Below are positions 10,268 through 22,823 of a stretch of DNA of 64,000 nucleotides, in pieces. Made by a program: the position numbers and the translations under genes. A model generated the notes under the pieces. That model was not told the DNA's origin. It did not search any database and saw only the letters and a program-made list of their open reading frames with translations. How positions within the stretch are numbered: position 1 is the stretch's first letter; the number at the start of each line of letters is the position of its first letter. The stretch spans positions 12,102,716-12,166,715 of the forward strand of contig JAJEKV010000027.1 of assembly GCA_021234155.1 (NCBI GenBank), read 5' to 3'. The stretch is from Isoetes taiwanensis (Eukaryota; Streptophyta; Lycopodiopsida; Isoetales; Isoetaceae).

Positions 10268-10360
10268 TTTTTGTTGAAGGACGTCAGACTTTATTCAATC
10301 AAAGAGTCAAATACAAGTATAAATGCAGAGACAGGAATAAAATCTCAGCGGATAAGCGGA
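10268..10360 (-). mobile_element. 93-bp 5'-truncated LINE insertion with 19-bp TSD
   Basis: The target-site duplication TAATACCGCTGCATTCTTT is exact at 10249-10267 and 10361-10379. The insert starts with the T-run and 'gttgaagga', 'actttatt' typical of the antisense 3' end of the local poly(A) LINEs (compare 24974 and 28016). The paralogous unit lacks it (about 10793). Confidence 0.85.
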
Positions 10361-11127
10361 TAATACCGCTGCATTCTTTGAGAAATTAGAAGCAGAAACA
10401 ACAGTTATTACTGCATATTTTGAGAAATTTAAAGCAGAGAAAGCAGTTTTCATGCATGGAAGCTCATGCTTATATGTAGAAAGGATCACTTTTTATTACG
10501 AAGAGCACATGAAGACGTGAGGTATTTTTGAGCAAATTCGCATTGTTGTTATGTGATACAATGATTTCATTTTATTTTCATTGATTTTTTATCCAGGAAG
10601 TGCAAGCGAAGTTTGTTGCTGAGGCAATGTTTCGTTCCAAGTTCTACATCTGCGGGGATGGCTGAATCTGAAGAAGAAATAGACAGCAGTAGACCAAGAT
10701 AAGTAGGGTTACTAGAGTTTCTTTCACTAGGGCCTAATGGTTCTCCTACATAGTTATGACAGGTACACCTTAAGTTCTCTTTTTATGTTTTAGCTAATAC
10801 CACTGCATTCTTTGAGAGATTAGAAGCGGTAAAAAATGATTATTATTGCATATATTTTGGAAAATTTTTAATGAGCGGTTTTTCATGCCATGGAAGCTCA
10901 TGCTTATATATAGAAAGGATCACTTTTTATTACGAAGAGCACATAAGGACATGAGATATTTTTGAGCAAATTCCCATTGTTGTTATGTGATATAATGATT
11001 TGGTTTTTATTTTCCATTGATTTTTTTATCCAGGAATCCAAGCAAAGGTTGTTGCTCAGGCAATGTTTTGTTCCAAGTTTTACATCTGTGGGGATGGTTG
11101 AATCTGAAGAAGAAATAGACAGCAGCG

Positions 11128-14100
11128 GCTATCAAATTTATTTATCAATTCATGGCTTTTTTAGAATAAATGCCTTCTACATGTGTTTGCAAGGGCAAAA
11201 GTTTTATCACTGGCATTGCATGTAAGTTTCTCCTTCAAACTACCTTGCATTTAGTGATGCTTTTAGAGAGTATTTATAGTAGACATTCCAAAGGTGCATT
11301 CTGGCTGTCAAAATTGATCTGCTTGGTTACTACTTGGGAAGGCATGGTGGTTTTTTTTTTGGGTCTTTATAAAGTTATCCAAGCACACATATCATATTCC
11401 AGTTAATTACCTATAGCTAAGGATTTAGCAGAAGATGATGTTATGCAAATGGTCTAATGATGGAACCTTCGGAGAATGGAAACTTTTTATTTTATTACCG
11501 AGTAATATAAGATGTTGTAAATGTTCATATGTTTAGATGCTGGAATTTTTAAAGCGTTGTTGTAAATGATTTGATGCTGCAAAGCTTACATTTTGTTATC
11601 CAGTATATAAATTATGAGCTTCGTCTAATCATCTAATTTGACCAGAGAGATTTACCATACCAGCATTGTGCTAGATATCTGGTGCATTTGCATGATCTCG
11701 ACGCCTTTGCATTGAGATATTCTCATGAGATATTCATCATTCTGGAAGATAATAACATTTTCTCTTCCAATTGTAAAATGTATTCTAATTTTATCATATC
11801 TTTTGTGCAAACCATGATATGGTATTGCTTATTGTGCCATTGATTCTTCCATTTAATGTACAAGCTTTTATAGAACCATAATGCTCGCTTGATAAACTTC
11901 CTTGCCAGAAATAAGGCCTATCTTTGTTGGGGATTATCCATTTGCGTTTCAAAGAGCATAAGACACTTAAGTATCATATGAGAAAAAGGCCTATATGTAT
12001 CATTTTCTCCATAGAAAGCTATTCGGAAGCCAACTAGCAAGTTGTTTCTTCCCTCATACAGGGAGTTTCCAGATTGAAATCATATGTAAGGATGATATTT
12101 ATAAACCTCTAGCCAACAAAGTAGTTAACCTAGCATATATTCCAGTTAATAAGCATATCTGAAGAGAGGTTGGCAATAGCATGGTGTTATCAGTTTAGCA
12201 GAAGATGATATTCTGCAAATGGTCTGAAGATGATGTTCTGCAAATGGTCTAATGGTCTGAAAGATGAAAGCCTACATTTTGTTATCCAGTGTAAGTATAA
12301 GATGCTGTAAATATTTAGATGTTTACATGCTGGAGCTGTATTCAGATGTTTACATGCTGGAACTGTTGAAGGATTGTTGTAAATGTTTTGATCCTGGAAT
12401 TGTTGAAAATTTGGCGTGAATGTTTTGATGTTAGAACATTCAAAGAGATGAAGCCTATATTTTGTTATCCACTATATAAATTGATGAGTTTCGTCTAGCC
12501 ATCCAACTTGACTAAGGAGATCTACCATATTAACATAGTGCACCCTTTATTGCATTGAAAGTGGACTTGAAAATGCCCTTTTTGTGGAGAAGATAATCTT
12601 GGAACCATTTCTTGCAAAGGTATTGTGAGTTTCATGATAGTTTTCTTGAGCCAAGTCCAAAATACAGGAAAGCTAGATGGCTTTCTGCCTTTATCCATCA
12701 GCACTGTATAAGTTTTTTTGAATTACTATTCAGAAGCATTGGGTTACCCTAGGTAGTTCATTTAAATTCAAGTAATCTCTTAGGCCCTTTGCTCTCCTTC
12801 TCATCTAATCTACAGAGGCTTTTTCCATTGGTTTTTCCAACTAGAAAAATAAATCGTGAGAATCGTCGCTGGAATGCTTTGGTCCAAATGGATCCAGATC
12901 ATGATTCAGAAGTTTGAATCTAAATGGAAAAGACTTGGCGAAATATTGTATGGTATTGGACATTTCATGCTCAAATGCTATGTCCTTTTTTTAAACCATG
13001 GAGCCATGAGTGGAACTACAACTAGGAAGAAGCTTCTTGCAGATATCTTCAAGTCTTTCAAATCAGGCCACTGATTGCTCATGTTGAACTAACTTTTTGT
13101 TTGAACTATGTTTTGTTGTAGTTTTGTTTTGGACCGTAAATCTTGCCTTGAAGTCTTTAAAAAATATTTTGAATTTACACTTATTCACTACCATGGCTAG
13201 AGGAGCAGCTAAATCATTCTTTGCTTCTACTTCTTGAATGCGTACATTTGCAGTTGTCTTTCAGTATTCCTATTTATTGGAGATCGAGCATCGAGCTTCC
13301 TTTTGCTTTGTTACATGCTATCAACATCTATTCTTCAAATTCCAAAATTTATAAGGCTTATACGATGTCCCTGGTTGTTTGTAGCCAGCATGTTTAAATT
13401 TGATCCTAATAATTCATAGTAAATACACATTGTTCTAGTTCCATTTAGTTAGACGATTTAGCCGTGACAGTTCTAGGAAAATTAACTATCTACTGTGTAG
13501 TTAGTTGGGCATTAGGTTGGGATGCAGTTGCATGATGAGATAATAGTTTTATTGGTGTGGATGCAGCATTGTGCTAAAGAATCAAATAAGAAAGTGAAAG
13601 CCAAATATAACATTCAGCTCAGAATGGATGGCTTCATGCAACAAGTAGCACAGGATCATGCTTAGCTTCATTTGCATTGGGTCATTTCAAAAACAAAGTT
13701 TGTTTTTTAATTTTATAGATTTTTGAAGTATATTCTGGCAGATTGTTATGCTCCATCATTGCATCTTATTCATAATTTCTGCACAATATCTTTTACCTAC
13801 TTGCTTGCTTGCTTCTATATTACAATTTTTAGTGCCTGCCTTTCAGTGTTATCACTCACTATTGCAGCTCCATAGATTGTTTCTCTGCAAAAGCTAAAAT
13901 CTATTTTTTTCTGGGCATCATTGACAGGGCTATTAGTCGATTTGCAGCAAGCAGCTCATTTTTTTGCACTATTTCTTTGCCTATAATTTTTGCAGCAAGC
14001 AGCTCATTTTCTTGCACTATTTTTTTGCCTATTTATTTAATAACACACTAGTATATAAAATCATCCCAGATTATAACATTAATAATATACTAGTAACAGT

Positions 14101-14130
14101 GCTCAGCGTTGCTGGGCAGAAGTTTGTGAC
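11128..14130. other. Unassigned AT-rich DNA with degenerate repeats
   Basis: A phrase family (gatgttctgcaaatggtctaatg, cctacattttgttatccag, tgctggaattgttga, tgtaaatgttttgatg) recurs loosely at 11430-11600 and several times at 12180-12480, and 'gagatttaccatac' and 'gagatctaccatat' follow each block, so the two blocks are diverged duplicates. Short open frames (for example 12856-13074) carry no known motif. Confidence 0.45.
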
Positions 14131-15052
14131 CTCTCTTCTCCTTTTTACTTTTCTTTTTCCCATAGACTTTGCTTTTTCCCATAGACTTTGCAACCTTTTC
14201 TTATTTTCCCTTACCTTTTTCTCCTTTTCTCACCTTTACTTCTTACCCTTCTCGTGGTGCTCTTTTTCCTTTCCCTTTCCCCCTCGCCTATTCTATTCCT
14301 TTTTCTATTTCCTTTTATCTTTCCCTTTTTCCTTTTCTCCTTCTCTTTCCTTTTTCCTCTTACCTTTCTTTTATTCCTTTTCCCTTTTCCCTTTTCCCTT
14401 TCATCGTTTCTCCTTTTCCCTTCCCCTTTTCCTTTCCCTTTTCCCTTTTCCCTTTCATCGTTTTTCCTTTTCCCTTCCCCTCTTCCTTTCATCATTTTTC
14501 CTTTTCCCTTCCCCTTTTCCTTTTCCTTTTCCCTTTTCCCTTTTCCCTTTCATCGTTTTTCCTTTTCCCTTCCCTTTTTTCCGTTTCCCTTTTCCTTTTT
14601 TCTCTTTCATCGTTTTTCCTTTTCCTTCCCCTTTTCCTTTTCCCTTTTTCCTTTTCCCTTTCATCATTTTTCCTTTTCCCTTCCCTTTTCCTTTTCCCTT
14701 TTCCCTTTTCCCTTTCATTTTTTTTCCTTTTCCCTTCCCCTTTTCCTTTTCCCTTTCCCTTTTTCCGTTTCCCCTTTTCCCTTTCATCTTTTTTCCTTTT
14801 CTCTTCCCCTTTTCCTTTTCCTTTTCCCTTTCATATTTTTCCCTTTTCCTTTTTCCCTTTCATCGTTTTTCCTTTTCCCTTCCCCATTTCCTTTTCCTTT
14901 TCCCTTTTCCCTTTCATCGTTTTTCCTTTTCCCTTCCCCTTCCCCTTCCCCTTTTCCCTTTTCCGTTTTCCTTTTCCCTTTCATCGTTTTTCCTTTTCCC
15001 TTTTCCCTTTTCCCTTTTCCCTTTTCCTTTTCCCTTTTCCTTTTCCCTTTCA
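14131..15052. repeat. Polypyrimidine minisatellite, about 900 bp
   Basis: The + strand is almost entirely C and T, built from TTTTCCCTTTTCC-like runs. A longer period of about 55-75 bp is marked by 'ccctttcatcgtttttcctt' recurring more than ten times. The strand asymmetry favours intramolecular triplex (H-DNA). Long Phe/Pro/Ser-rich frames on + and Lys/Gly/Glu-rich frames on - come only from this composition and are not genes. Confidence 0.95.
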
Positions 15053-16540
15053 TATTGAAGCCATAGTCAAGATGAAATTTTAGTTGAGTTGAAGACACGC
15101 ACACATCATCTCCACCATTGGTCAATCAAATCCTCGACCGTCCGATTTAGGGCGTGGTCCATTACATATTTACTTACACTAAAACTTTATTATATAAGAA
15201 GATATCTTCTTAGCTCTTCACAAGATGAATACATATTTTCTACACAGGTTACCATGCACGTCCTATGAAATTTTGTTAGTCTAATTTAGCTCCATCATTA
15301 TTTTGTTATTGTTCCTATTAGTCAAGCATCTCTAGAAGTGATACTATGTAGAGCTCTTTCGCTCCAGCTCTTGCAGTATATTTTTGCATTTTTTATCTTA
15401 CCACATTTGTCATTGGAACATTCAGACTCTACTATTTCATAGACAAATAGGATGAAAAAGACCATTATTTCATATATTAACTCTTTGTTATCATGTTAGC
15501 TTTGTTCTTGGAACAAGAAATTGTAGATCTTTTTGAAAGATTGCAGCGATTTACTAGAGTCTTAACCAGTTGTTCCAAGGCGGTGTTATTTGCTTGATCC
15601 AATCCCCATAAATCCATCCAGCTTTGAATTGCATCATATGCCTATGGCTATATAACTATAAATGTTCAAGTCCGTTAAGCGGCTTGCCTTTAGTAGCACA
15701 TCAGTGGTGCCCTTTGCCCTTTATGTTAGCTTGCCTCTATGGTCACAATAGTTTCATAGGACTGAGTAATCTGTCAAATGTGTTTCATATGCTGAAATTT
15801 ACTTTTGTTCTGACAATCATATGAAATGATTCTCACAAGTGATATGATGTGACTTTTGTTTCATGATGGACAAAAATAGTAGTGCTATCTGGGCTAGAAG
15901 GACTTAGCATTGGAAGGACTTAGTACTGTTCCTATGCCTAGGGCAGAGAAAGCCACAACGAGGTAACCTTCATATCTTTTGTAGATAGCGGCATATTTGC
16001 TTCCTCCATAACACTTGGTTGTGCGTATCATTTAAGGATGAGTTATGTCCCCTTGAGAAATCATAAATCCCCTTGATTATCATGCGGTTTTTATCTCACG
16101 TGACTCAAAGCTTTAATATTGCTTTATCCAATGGAGCCCATAAAAACCTTGATTATCATGCATTTCTTATCCCTCCATAGTGGGACTATGGAAATATGCA
16201 AAAAACGCTTGAAGACCATGCCCTATTGTGCTTGCAATGACAGTTGAAGGGACATTATGAGGCCAATTTGAAAGCCCCTAATGCAGGGCTTTTACAGGTA
16301 ATCATCTGAGATATTCTAAGCTTTTTATTAGTATAAATTTTATATTCCTTTAGGTGGGACCCTTCACAATGTGATTCTTATGTAGCATCATGCTTGGCCA
16401 GATATGTTGTGAGTATTCTGAGGGCTCAGTTGTGAGTATTCTAAGATTGGGCTTCATGATTGGTTTGAACTACAACTGCTCAATTTCAGAATATATGCAA
16501 GGTAGTCAAATGTATACATTTGACAGAATATGGTCTAATT
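15053..16540. other. Unassigned DNA
   Basis: No coding or structural signal recognised. 'cttgattatcatgc' is repeated at about 16072 and 16148. Confidence 0.35.
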
Positions 16541-17190
16541 GACTTTTTTCATTGGAGTGGACATGCAATGTTCTTAAATTATCAAGTACAACTTCACTCT
16601 TCTAAGAATGGCTGATATCGTTATCACTGGAGGACATGCAACATTCTTACATTATCAGGTAAAACCTCACATCTCTAAGTATGGTTGAACTGCGCTTATG
16701 CTTCATACTACAGGTCATTTGTCATTGGATGGCTGATACCTTTGTCAATGGAGGACATGCAACGTTCTTAAATTATCAGGTAATGCCTCACACCTCTAAG
16801 GATGGCTTAACTGCACTTCTGCGTCACAGTACAGATCGTTTGGCATTGGAGTGGACATGCAATGTTCTCAAATTATCAAGTAAAACTTCACACTTCATAC
16901 TTCGGATGGCTGAACTGCGCATCTGCTTCACAGTGCATGTCATTTGTGCTTCTAACATTTAATCTATCACAATATTATCCATCTGATGAATAGAGAAACT
17001 TCTAAGGTATGACTGACAATGTGCTGGAAGTCCTCTTTTTAACAAATGGCAGATTCATTTCTCTGTTAAAGATGGTTTTTACAATAACCTCAAGATGGTT
17101 GAAGTGCATTTCTGCTTCTCAGTATAGGTCATTTGTGCTTTTAACATTTAATCTATCACAATATTATCCATCTGACGAATACAAAAACTA
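16541..17190. repeat. Degenerate tandem repeats, two kinds
   Basis: From 16556 to about 16900 a unit of roughly 70-120 bp recurs four times ('ggacatgcaatgttctta', 'aaattatcaggtaa', 'cctcacacctctaag', 'ggctgatac'). A second pair about 205 bp apart (16940-16990 and 17128-17190) shares 'catttgtgcttctaacattt' and 'atctatcacaatattatcca'. No gene. Confidence 0.75.
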
Positions 17191-17637
17191 ACATTTTAAC
17201 GAATGGCACATTCATTTCTTCTCTGAAGATGTCTTTTGCAACAACAATTCTGATGGCGCTTTCATTTCTTTTTTACGATAGTTTTTGTATTAACAATTTG
17301 GATTGTTTGTCTATAGAATATTGCATGGAATATTGCATCCCAGGCACGATGCCATGATTAATTAGGCACACCATTTCATTACATAGGGCACAACGAGTCC
17401 ATAACATCACAATTCTGCAATCCTTTTATGTTATAGACCCTTTATGCCAACACAACATAGGCATCCTGTCACAACTCCAATATAATATTATTTGACATCT
17501 AATGGGATGTCCAAAGAGGTGGGCTAGCGGTGTCAACAGTTACTACGACAACAAATAGTTTACGCCATGACAAGTTAAATATATCAATATTGACAACATA
17601 TCTCAATATTGTTCTAGAACTAACAGAGAGTCAACAC

Positions 17638-17740
17638 AGGACAAAAGCCTCACGGGCATCTCTTAGCACAAACCAAATAGAACATGCTGACAAAAGCCTC
17701 ACGGGCATCTCTTAGCACAGACCAAATAGAACATGCTGCT
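17638..17740. repeat. 51-bp tandem duplication
   Basis: 'acaaaagcctcacgggcatc' followed by 'tcttagcacaaaccaaatag' occurs twice in direct succession (about 17640 and 17691), with a single base change. Confidence 0.85.
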
Positions 17741-17751
17741 AGTTAGTAAAA

Positions 17752-17816
17752 CCTTTATGACCGGGATTAAAAAACTTCGCCCTTTCGAGTTTTCGAGGAA
17801 AAACCTGATCATAATG
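17752..17816 (+). repeat. Hairpin-core element, copy C
   Basis: Core GGGATTAAAAAAC/CCCTTTCGAGTTTTCGAGG with arms CCTTTATGA (17752-17760) and TCATAATGG (17809-17817). TTATGA/TCATAA pair exactly and the inner CCGGG/CCTGA pairs partly with a G-T wobble. No microsatellite tail is obvious on either side. Confidence 0.65.
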
Positions 17817-17817
17817 G

Positions 17818-18522
17818 AATCACTAAACTAGGATGATAGGACCAAAAGGAGTACACCCTCATGCCGACTAGCCTTGTTGGGTTGAAGATATAACAGAAAT
17901 TAAGCAACCTAATGTAAACTAGCAGAGAACTCATAATCCTGTTGTGATATCAAAATGGAGTTGTTCTGAACGAAAGATCCAGACTGCTCGTCCAAGAAAA
18001 CTTCACATTAAAGGAGGTTCTTCAACCTGTGACCTGCAAAAGAAAGGAAGGGTAAGGCAAAAAACTTTCTCGACTCAACCAGGCACGAGGGCCTCCAACC
18101 AGGCACAAGGGCCTCACATGCAAACACGAGGGCCTATACCAACCATAAGGAACTCTGAATAAGCAGAGACTCAGCCAAGAAATGGTGGGAGGAGCTAAAT
18201 TTTGTATGTTAAGTTCTCACTTATTATTGTACTGCTCTCCCTTTCAACGTTTCTATAAATCATGACTATATATTTTATTGCACAACATCTGCACATAATA
18301 AAGTCATGATATCTTACTCAAGGAACTTCAAACATCTCTGCTCACTTAAATGAGAAACCAATTTATAGCAAAGTCAGATAGTATGAATGAAGCATTTTAC
18401 TTACACAAATGAACGAAGTTAAGCTTAATCATAAAGGAAGAACGAGAATAAGTATTGTCTAAATTGAGCAACTCGACAATTAAACAAAGTGACTCGTTCT
18501 AAATCCTGTCCTAAACAGAGTT

Positions 18523-18523
<1 letters not shown>
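17818..18523. other. Unassigned DNA
   Basis: A short degenerate 'ccaggcacaagggcctc' repeat is present at 18077-18135. Nothing else recognised. Confidence 0.4.
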
Positions 18524-18561
<38 letters not shown>

Positions 18562-19402
18562 GAATGGGGTTTTTTTTCATTAATTATAGAAAAAGGTACA
18601 ATGATGTGAGTGAGCCATGTAGTTGACTACTCAATATTAAGCATGTAAACAAAATAGACAAAATAGACATAAGTAAATGCTATGCTATATAGATAGCAAA
18701 AGTGTTTGAAATTATGAAGTCCTTGAATGCCTTGTGGAAGGTATGAAACATGCAGTGCTGCTACTGAATTAAACCAGTGGAGAAACCAGAATTGAGCAAA
18801 AATGAAGTAACTGTAGGCAGCAATATGTAGACAAAAACCTGTAGATCCTGGTAATGCTCTTTTGGGATTCAGAATGAGAGGATGAAAAGGTGTAAATAGG
18901 ATCATGAGGATGGGATTTTAGGATTGTAGTTCAGGAATTGGGATTTGGTAGGATATTGGATAGAAAATGATATGAATGAAGGTAGTCAAATTTTGGCTGG
19001 AAATCTGGTTGCAGAATGAGAGTGTTACCATTTCCCCAGTTTAGCTCTTGAATTAGTCTGTCAGCATTGGTTGTGGACATCAGGATGATGAGTGTACCAT
19101 AAGCATCTGCCAAACATCTGTGATGGTAATATCGTTGTCTGTAGTATTCAAATTGTTGGTCTGTCATCCTTCTGCTATTACTTTCTAGGAACCACCATAG
19201 TTGCACCATTAGGTATGTGCCTCTGCAAAACTCTATTGCCCAATCAATTTCCTGGTCTGGGATATCAGGAATGTCAATGTCTGTGATGCCTCTGACTAGG
19301 CTTGTCCATAATCCATCATCTGTATACTGAATATCATGAACTAACCTCTGCCCTGGGAAAAGTGTATGCTCAGCTGGCTCAACTGATGTATTAAAATCTC
19401 TG

Positions 19403-20234
19403 CTAAGGCTCATCATGTAATCTAGCAGAAAGACAATCATTGTCAGTAAGAGTAGCATTGCAATTTAATTTAAACAAATGATGAAAGCCTATGAAATGAC
19501 CAATATTATGCCACTTGTTATCCACAGAATCTCTATCTACATGCATCTGACGAGTTGCAGCCATTTCAATGTCGTATATAACTTGTGTTTTTATCCAGTG
19601 AATAGATATTCTTTTTCCCCCATAATGACATCTATTTCTATGTTTCCATACATTCCATAAAGCAATGAAGCATAAAGCGTTTGTGAAAGCATCATCATTC
19701 ATCATGAAATCCAACAGAGTAGCAGGACATAAAATTTTGAAGGTATCTTCAAACCATAACCAGAAGGAGGTGAGCTTGACACACCCAAAGATATGCTCAA
19801 AAGTTTCCTCATTACCACAGCCAAGAGGGCAATTTGAATCAATAGGATGAGTGAGATGATTTGAGTGCCTAGAGATCATTTCCAAATTAGATAAACTCTT
19901 GTTTGCAACAAGCCAAACAAAGTAAGAGATCTTTGGGGAGATAGGAATGCCAAATGTTTGTGAAGAGTGCGGTTTTGGTTTCATCCGAGAAACCCCAATA
20001 CAATTTTGCCTTTGAAGGCACATGTGATTTGTTTAAACATCTGTAGACTTTTGAGACACTATAACTTGGTTTGTCAAATAGGGTCCAATCAATAATAATG
20101 GGATTAACCAGAAGATTGAATGTAAGGACCTTGTTCATAATATATCTAAATAGAGTTCTGTCAGAAGAACTACCTCTGGTTTTGTGCTTCAAAGTAGTCG
20201 GGTAATCCATCCGCCTTGATCGAGAGATCACCAA
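19403..20234 (-). pseudogene. LINE ORF2 C-terminal zf-RVT region
   Basis: After the RT, frames shift several times (20332-20619, 19887-20234, 19403-20023). The last carries SYFVWLVANKSLSN and CPLGCGNEETFEHIFGC, the Cys/His finger (C-x3-C-x7-H-x4-C) of the zf-RVT domain found in plant L1-type LINEs, followed by ALWNVWKHRNRCHYGGK, also typical. It continues the element's ORF2 and is broken by frameshifts. Confidence 0.85.
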
Positions 20235-20579
20235 GAGTGAGAATATTATAGTCTTTCCATTTCTTGTAGAGCTTTTATGTCGATGGCAAGAGGAGTAGAG
20301 TGATCTAGAGAAATTGGGATTCGAGAAAATATTAGTCTTTGATATGTATTTTCGAGGTTGGAATGGTGAAAAGTCGGTGAACCTTGTTCAGGCAATAATC
20401 ATGTTTCTCATGAGTGGAGAAATATGGGGGGGAGGTTCTGAGAGTTGTGAAAGCTGAATGAGGCAAATTATGAGAGATGGATGCATGTTTCTTTGGATGG
20501 CTACAAGAAAGCCAATAATTGATAAAGATTGAGGCAAGATTATTATTTAAGAATAATGACTTCCAGATGTACTTACCTG

Positions 20580-22350
20580 CTAAGGCATAACTTTGCAAGA
20601 CAATATGTTTGCATCCCAACCCACCTTTCTGGTAATTGAAGACCAGTTAACCATATGATGCTTGCCCCATATGAAATTTCTCACTATTCTCTCAATCTGT
20701 AGATAAATGCATTTGGGAGCTAGGAGTGCAGATGAGAAATAAATGTGGGAGGCTGCAATGACAGAGTTTGCAATTAGAGTTCTCCCTGCCAAAGAGAGAC
20801 AATTGCCATAATTACCAAGTTTCTTTCTAATCCTTTCTACAATGGGATTCCAAAGACATTTGAGACTAGGATTGAGAGAACGGGGCATGCCAAGAAGTTG
20901 AGTTGTCTCAGTGTCAGTCATACATTTAATGCCAGCAATGTTATCTGTGTTGAAATCCCCAATGATAGTACATTTGTTTCTATTCAAGTGAATACCAGAG
21001 GCAGAACCAAAATTATGAATAGTCTGCAAGAAAGTTTGAATAATGTTCAAATCATTTTTGAGGAAACTGAAGGAGTCATCAGCATATTGAAGGATTGATA
21101 GATTTGTGATGTTGTCTGGTAAATTTAGACCAACAATATGTCCAGTCGATTGGAGATGAGTGATAACTCTAGTTAACATTTCAGCAACAGCTAGAAATAA
21201 ATATGGTGCTAAGGGGCACCCTTGTCTGACACCTCTAGCAAGGGGGAAGAATTGCCCTGGAGATCCATTAATGAGCACAGTGGATTGGGATCTGGAGTTA
21301 AGCCCCAGGATCAACTGGATGATCTTGTGGCTGAAGCCAAGTTTCTCGAGAGAGAATTTTAAAAAATCCCATCTGACTGTATCAAAAGCCTTTGAGAAAT
21401 CTAGCTTTAAGAGAATGCAGTCCTGATTTGTCAGCTTGTTCCAATGCAAACCCTCCATGGCAGCAATGTAGTTATCCAGGATGAATCTATTTGGGAGGAA
21501 TGCAGATTGATTGGAGCTAATGACTTCCTGAAGGTGAGTTTTGACCCTGTTTGCAATAATTTTTGCACAAACGATGTAAGTAGAATTTGTCAAGGATATT
21601 GGCCTCCAATCAGAGAAGGATTGGGGATTGTCAACTTTTGGTATCAAAGTGATTAGTCCAGCAGAAAGAGCAGGGTGTAGGTGGTTTGAATTCCAGAAGC
21701 CTTTAATCATAAACATGAAGTCATCTTTGATTATGTCCCAGAATTTAAGATAAAATTCGGGTGGAAGGCCATCTGGGCCAGGACTTTTCCCTTTGGCAAG
21801 ACTTTTGAGAGTAGTAAAAATTTCCTCAATGGAGGGGGTAGCTTCCAGAGCATTAGACATTACAGTCTCACTGTGAAGACCATTATTGATAATCATATCT
21901 GAAAATGATTTGGCTTCAACAGTTTGAGTAGGGGTATCAATAGGTTGGGAAAAGATTGCAGCATACTTGGAGCAAAAGTAGTTAGATATCTCTTTCTGGT
22001 CATCCAAAGTAACATCATTGTCATCTTTAATGGAAGAAAGTTGGCTTTTAAGAAGCCTGGATTTAGCCAACCTGTAAAAAAACTTGGAGTTCCCATGATC
22101 CATTTTGGAAAAGTATTTAAGCTTACATCTGATTGAAGAACCTTTGGCTTCTAATTCTTCAATGGTCTTGATGGCCATTTCTAGATTCCCCTCTTGCTAG
22201 TGGAGCTCAATATTTAGGGGATCATCCTGAAGTTTCATTCTAACTTCTTTCATATCTTGAAGATAAGCTCTCTTCTCAGCAAGCTTACTATGATGAAGGT
22301 GTTTAGACCAGTTCTTGATCCAGGATTTGGATTCTTTGATATTGGAAAAA
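20580..22350 (-). CDS. LINE ORF2 reverse transcriptase (partial)
   Basis: An open frame of 532 codons ends at 20580, and coding similarity extends upstream to about 22350 through one stop near 22199. Conserved blocks in order: KSPGPDGLPPEFYLKFW, AGLITLIPKVDNP with WRPISLTN, NQSAFLPNRFILDN, LKLDFSKAFDTVRWDFL, NGSPGQFFPLARGVRQGCPL and LQYADDSFSFL. The F/YADD box carries the catalytic aspartates, and they are present. The enzyme would copy the element RNA at the nicked target (target-primed reverse transcription). The upstream part (LEAKGSSIRCKLKYFSKMDH) is the usual linker between endonuclease and RT. The intact 532-codon frame suggests a fairly young copy, but the missing endonuclease means it cannot move by itself. 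Confidence 0.9.
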
Positions 22351-22353
22351 ACA

Positions 22354-22823
22354 GAATTCTAACTTTCATAGAAAGAGTATTCTAACTATGCAGAAAGAAC
22401 AATCCAATATAAGACAAATACACGAACCCGAAAAGACCCTTAAAGTAGTTCATAGCACCAATATATGCTTTGAGCCAGGCATTGTCAGGCTAATGTCCTC
22501 GCATATATTTTTAGTCGGCCTTTAACATCCACATGTGTAACTTTTCTCAATAGCAAACACATCTTGATATTTGCAAGAATGGGCATTATTTGCTAATGAC
22601 AGTATCATGTATTAACTTTGCGTTTATGGATTTTAGTAGAGAAAATAATAATAATGCTTTATAAGAATATGGGGGGCAATTAATCTACTTCTAAAGACAA
22701 AAAATAAGAAAGACAAATCCAAAACTTATGTGCTAGAGAACCGCCTATAACGCTGCTCGCGGGCGGCGCCGCTGCCGGTTTCCAGCCGGAAACCCCGAAA
22801 AATAGGCGGCTCTCAGCCGTAAT
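22354..22823. other. Unassigned DNA
   Basis: GC rises sharply near 22741-22815, with a GGCGGCGCCGCTGCCGG block that is the outer part of the inverted repeat described next. Confidence 0.4.

Larger units (their letters stand above)
9165..11127. repeat. Tandem segmental duplication, about 440-bp unit
   Basis: Unit 2 (10693-11127) is collinear with unit 1 (9165-9222 plus 10197-10692). Both share 'tagggttactagagtttctt', 'cttaagttctct', 'ggaagctcatgcttatat', 'gaaaggatcactttttatta' and 'tctgaagaagaaatagacag'. Unit 1 was enlarged by two insertions: a TIR element (9223-10196) and a 93-bp LINE piece (10268-10360). Both units contain a coding-like patch after a 'tatccag' acceptor (10595-10690, 11030-11130; CFVPSFTSVGMVESEEEIDS in unit 2), broken by a stop in unit 1. 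I do not recognise it. Confidence 0.85.
18524..22353 (-). mobile_element. L1-type LINE, 5'-truncated, poly(A) tail
   Basis: The element reads on the minus strand. Its poly(A) tail appears as the T-run at 18524-18558. Reverse transcriptase lies at 20580-22350 and a zf-RVT region at 19403-20023. Flanks 'aaacagagttt' (about 18513) and 'aaacagaattct' (about 22350) look like an imperfect target-site duplication. The endonuclease part and ORF1 are missing, so it is 5' truncated, and stops and frameshifts downstream of the RT show it is dead. A further open frame at 18931-19458 (LVQLWWFLESNSRR...) covers the poorly known C-terminal end of ORF2. Confidence 0.9.

Noticed and set aside
13964-15083. Very long Phe/Pro/Ser-rich frames on + and Lys/Gly/Glu-rich frames on -
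   Set aside because: They are open in all frames because the DNA is a pyrimidine-only minisatellite without stop codons.
18627-18905. Aromatic-rich 92-residue ORF
   Set aside because: Lies in the 3' untranslated part of the LINE next to its poly(A) tail.
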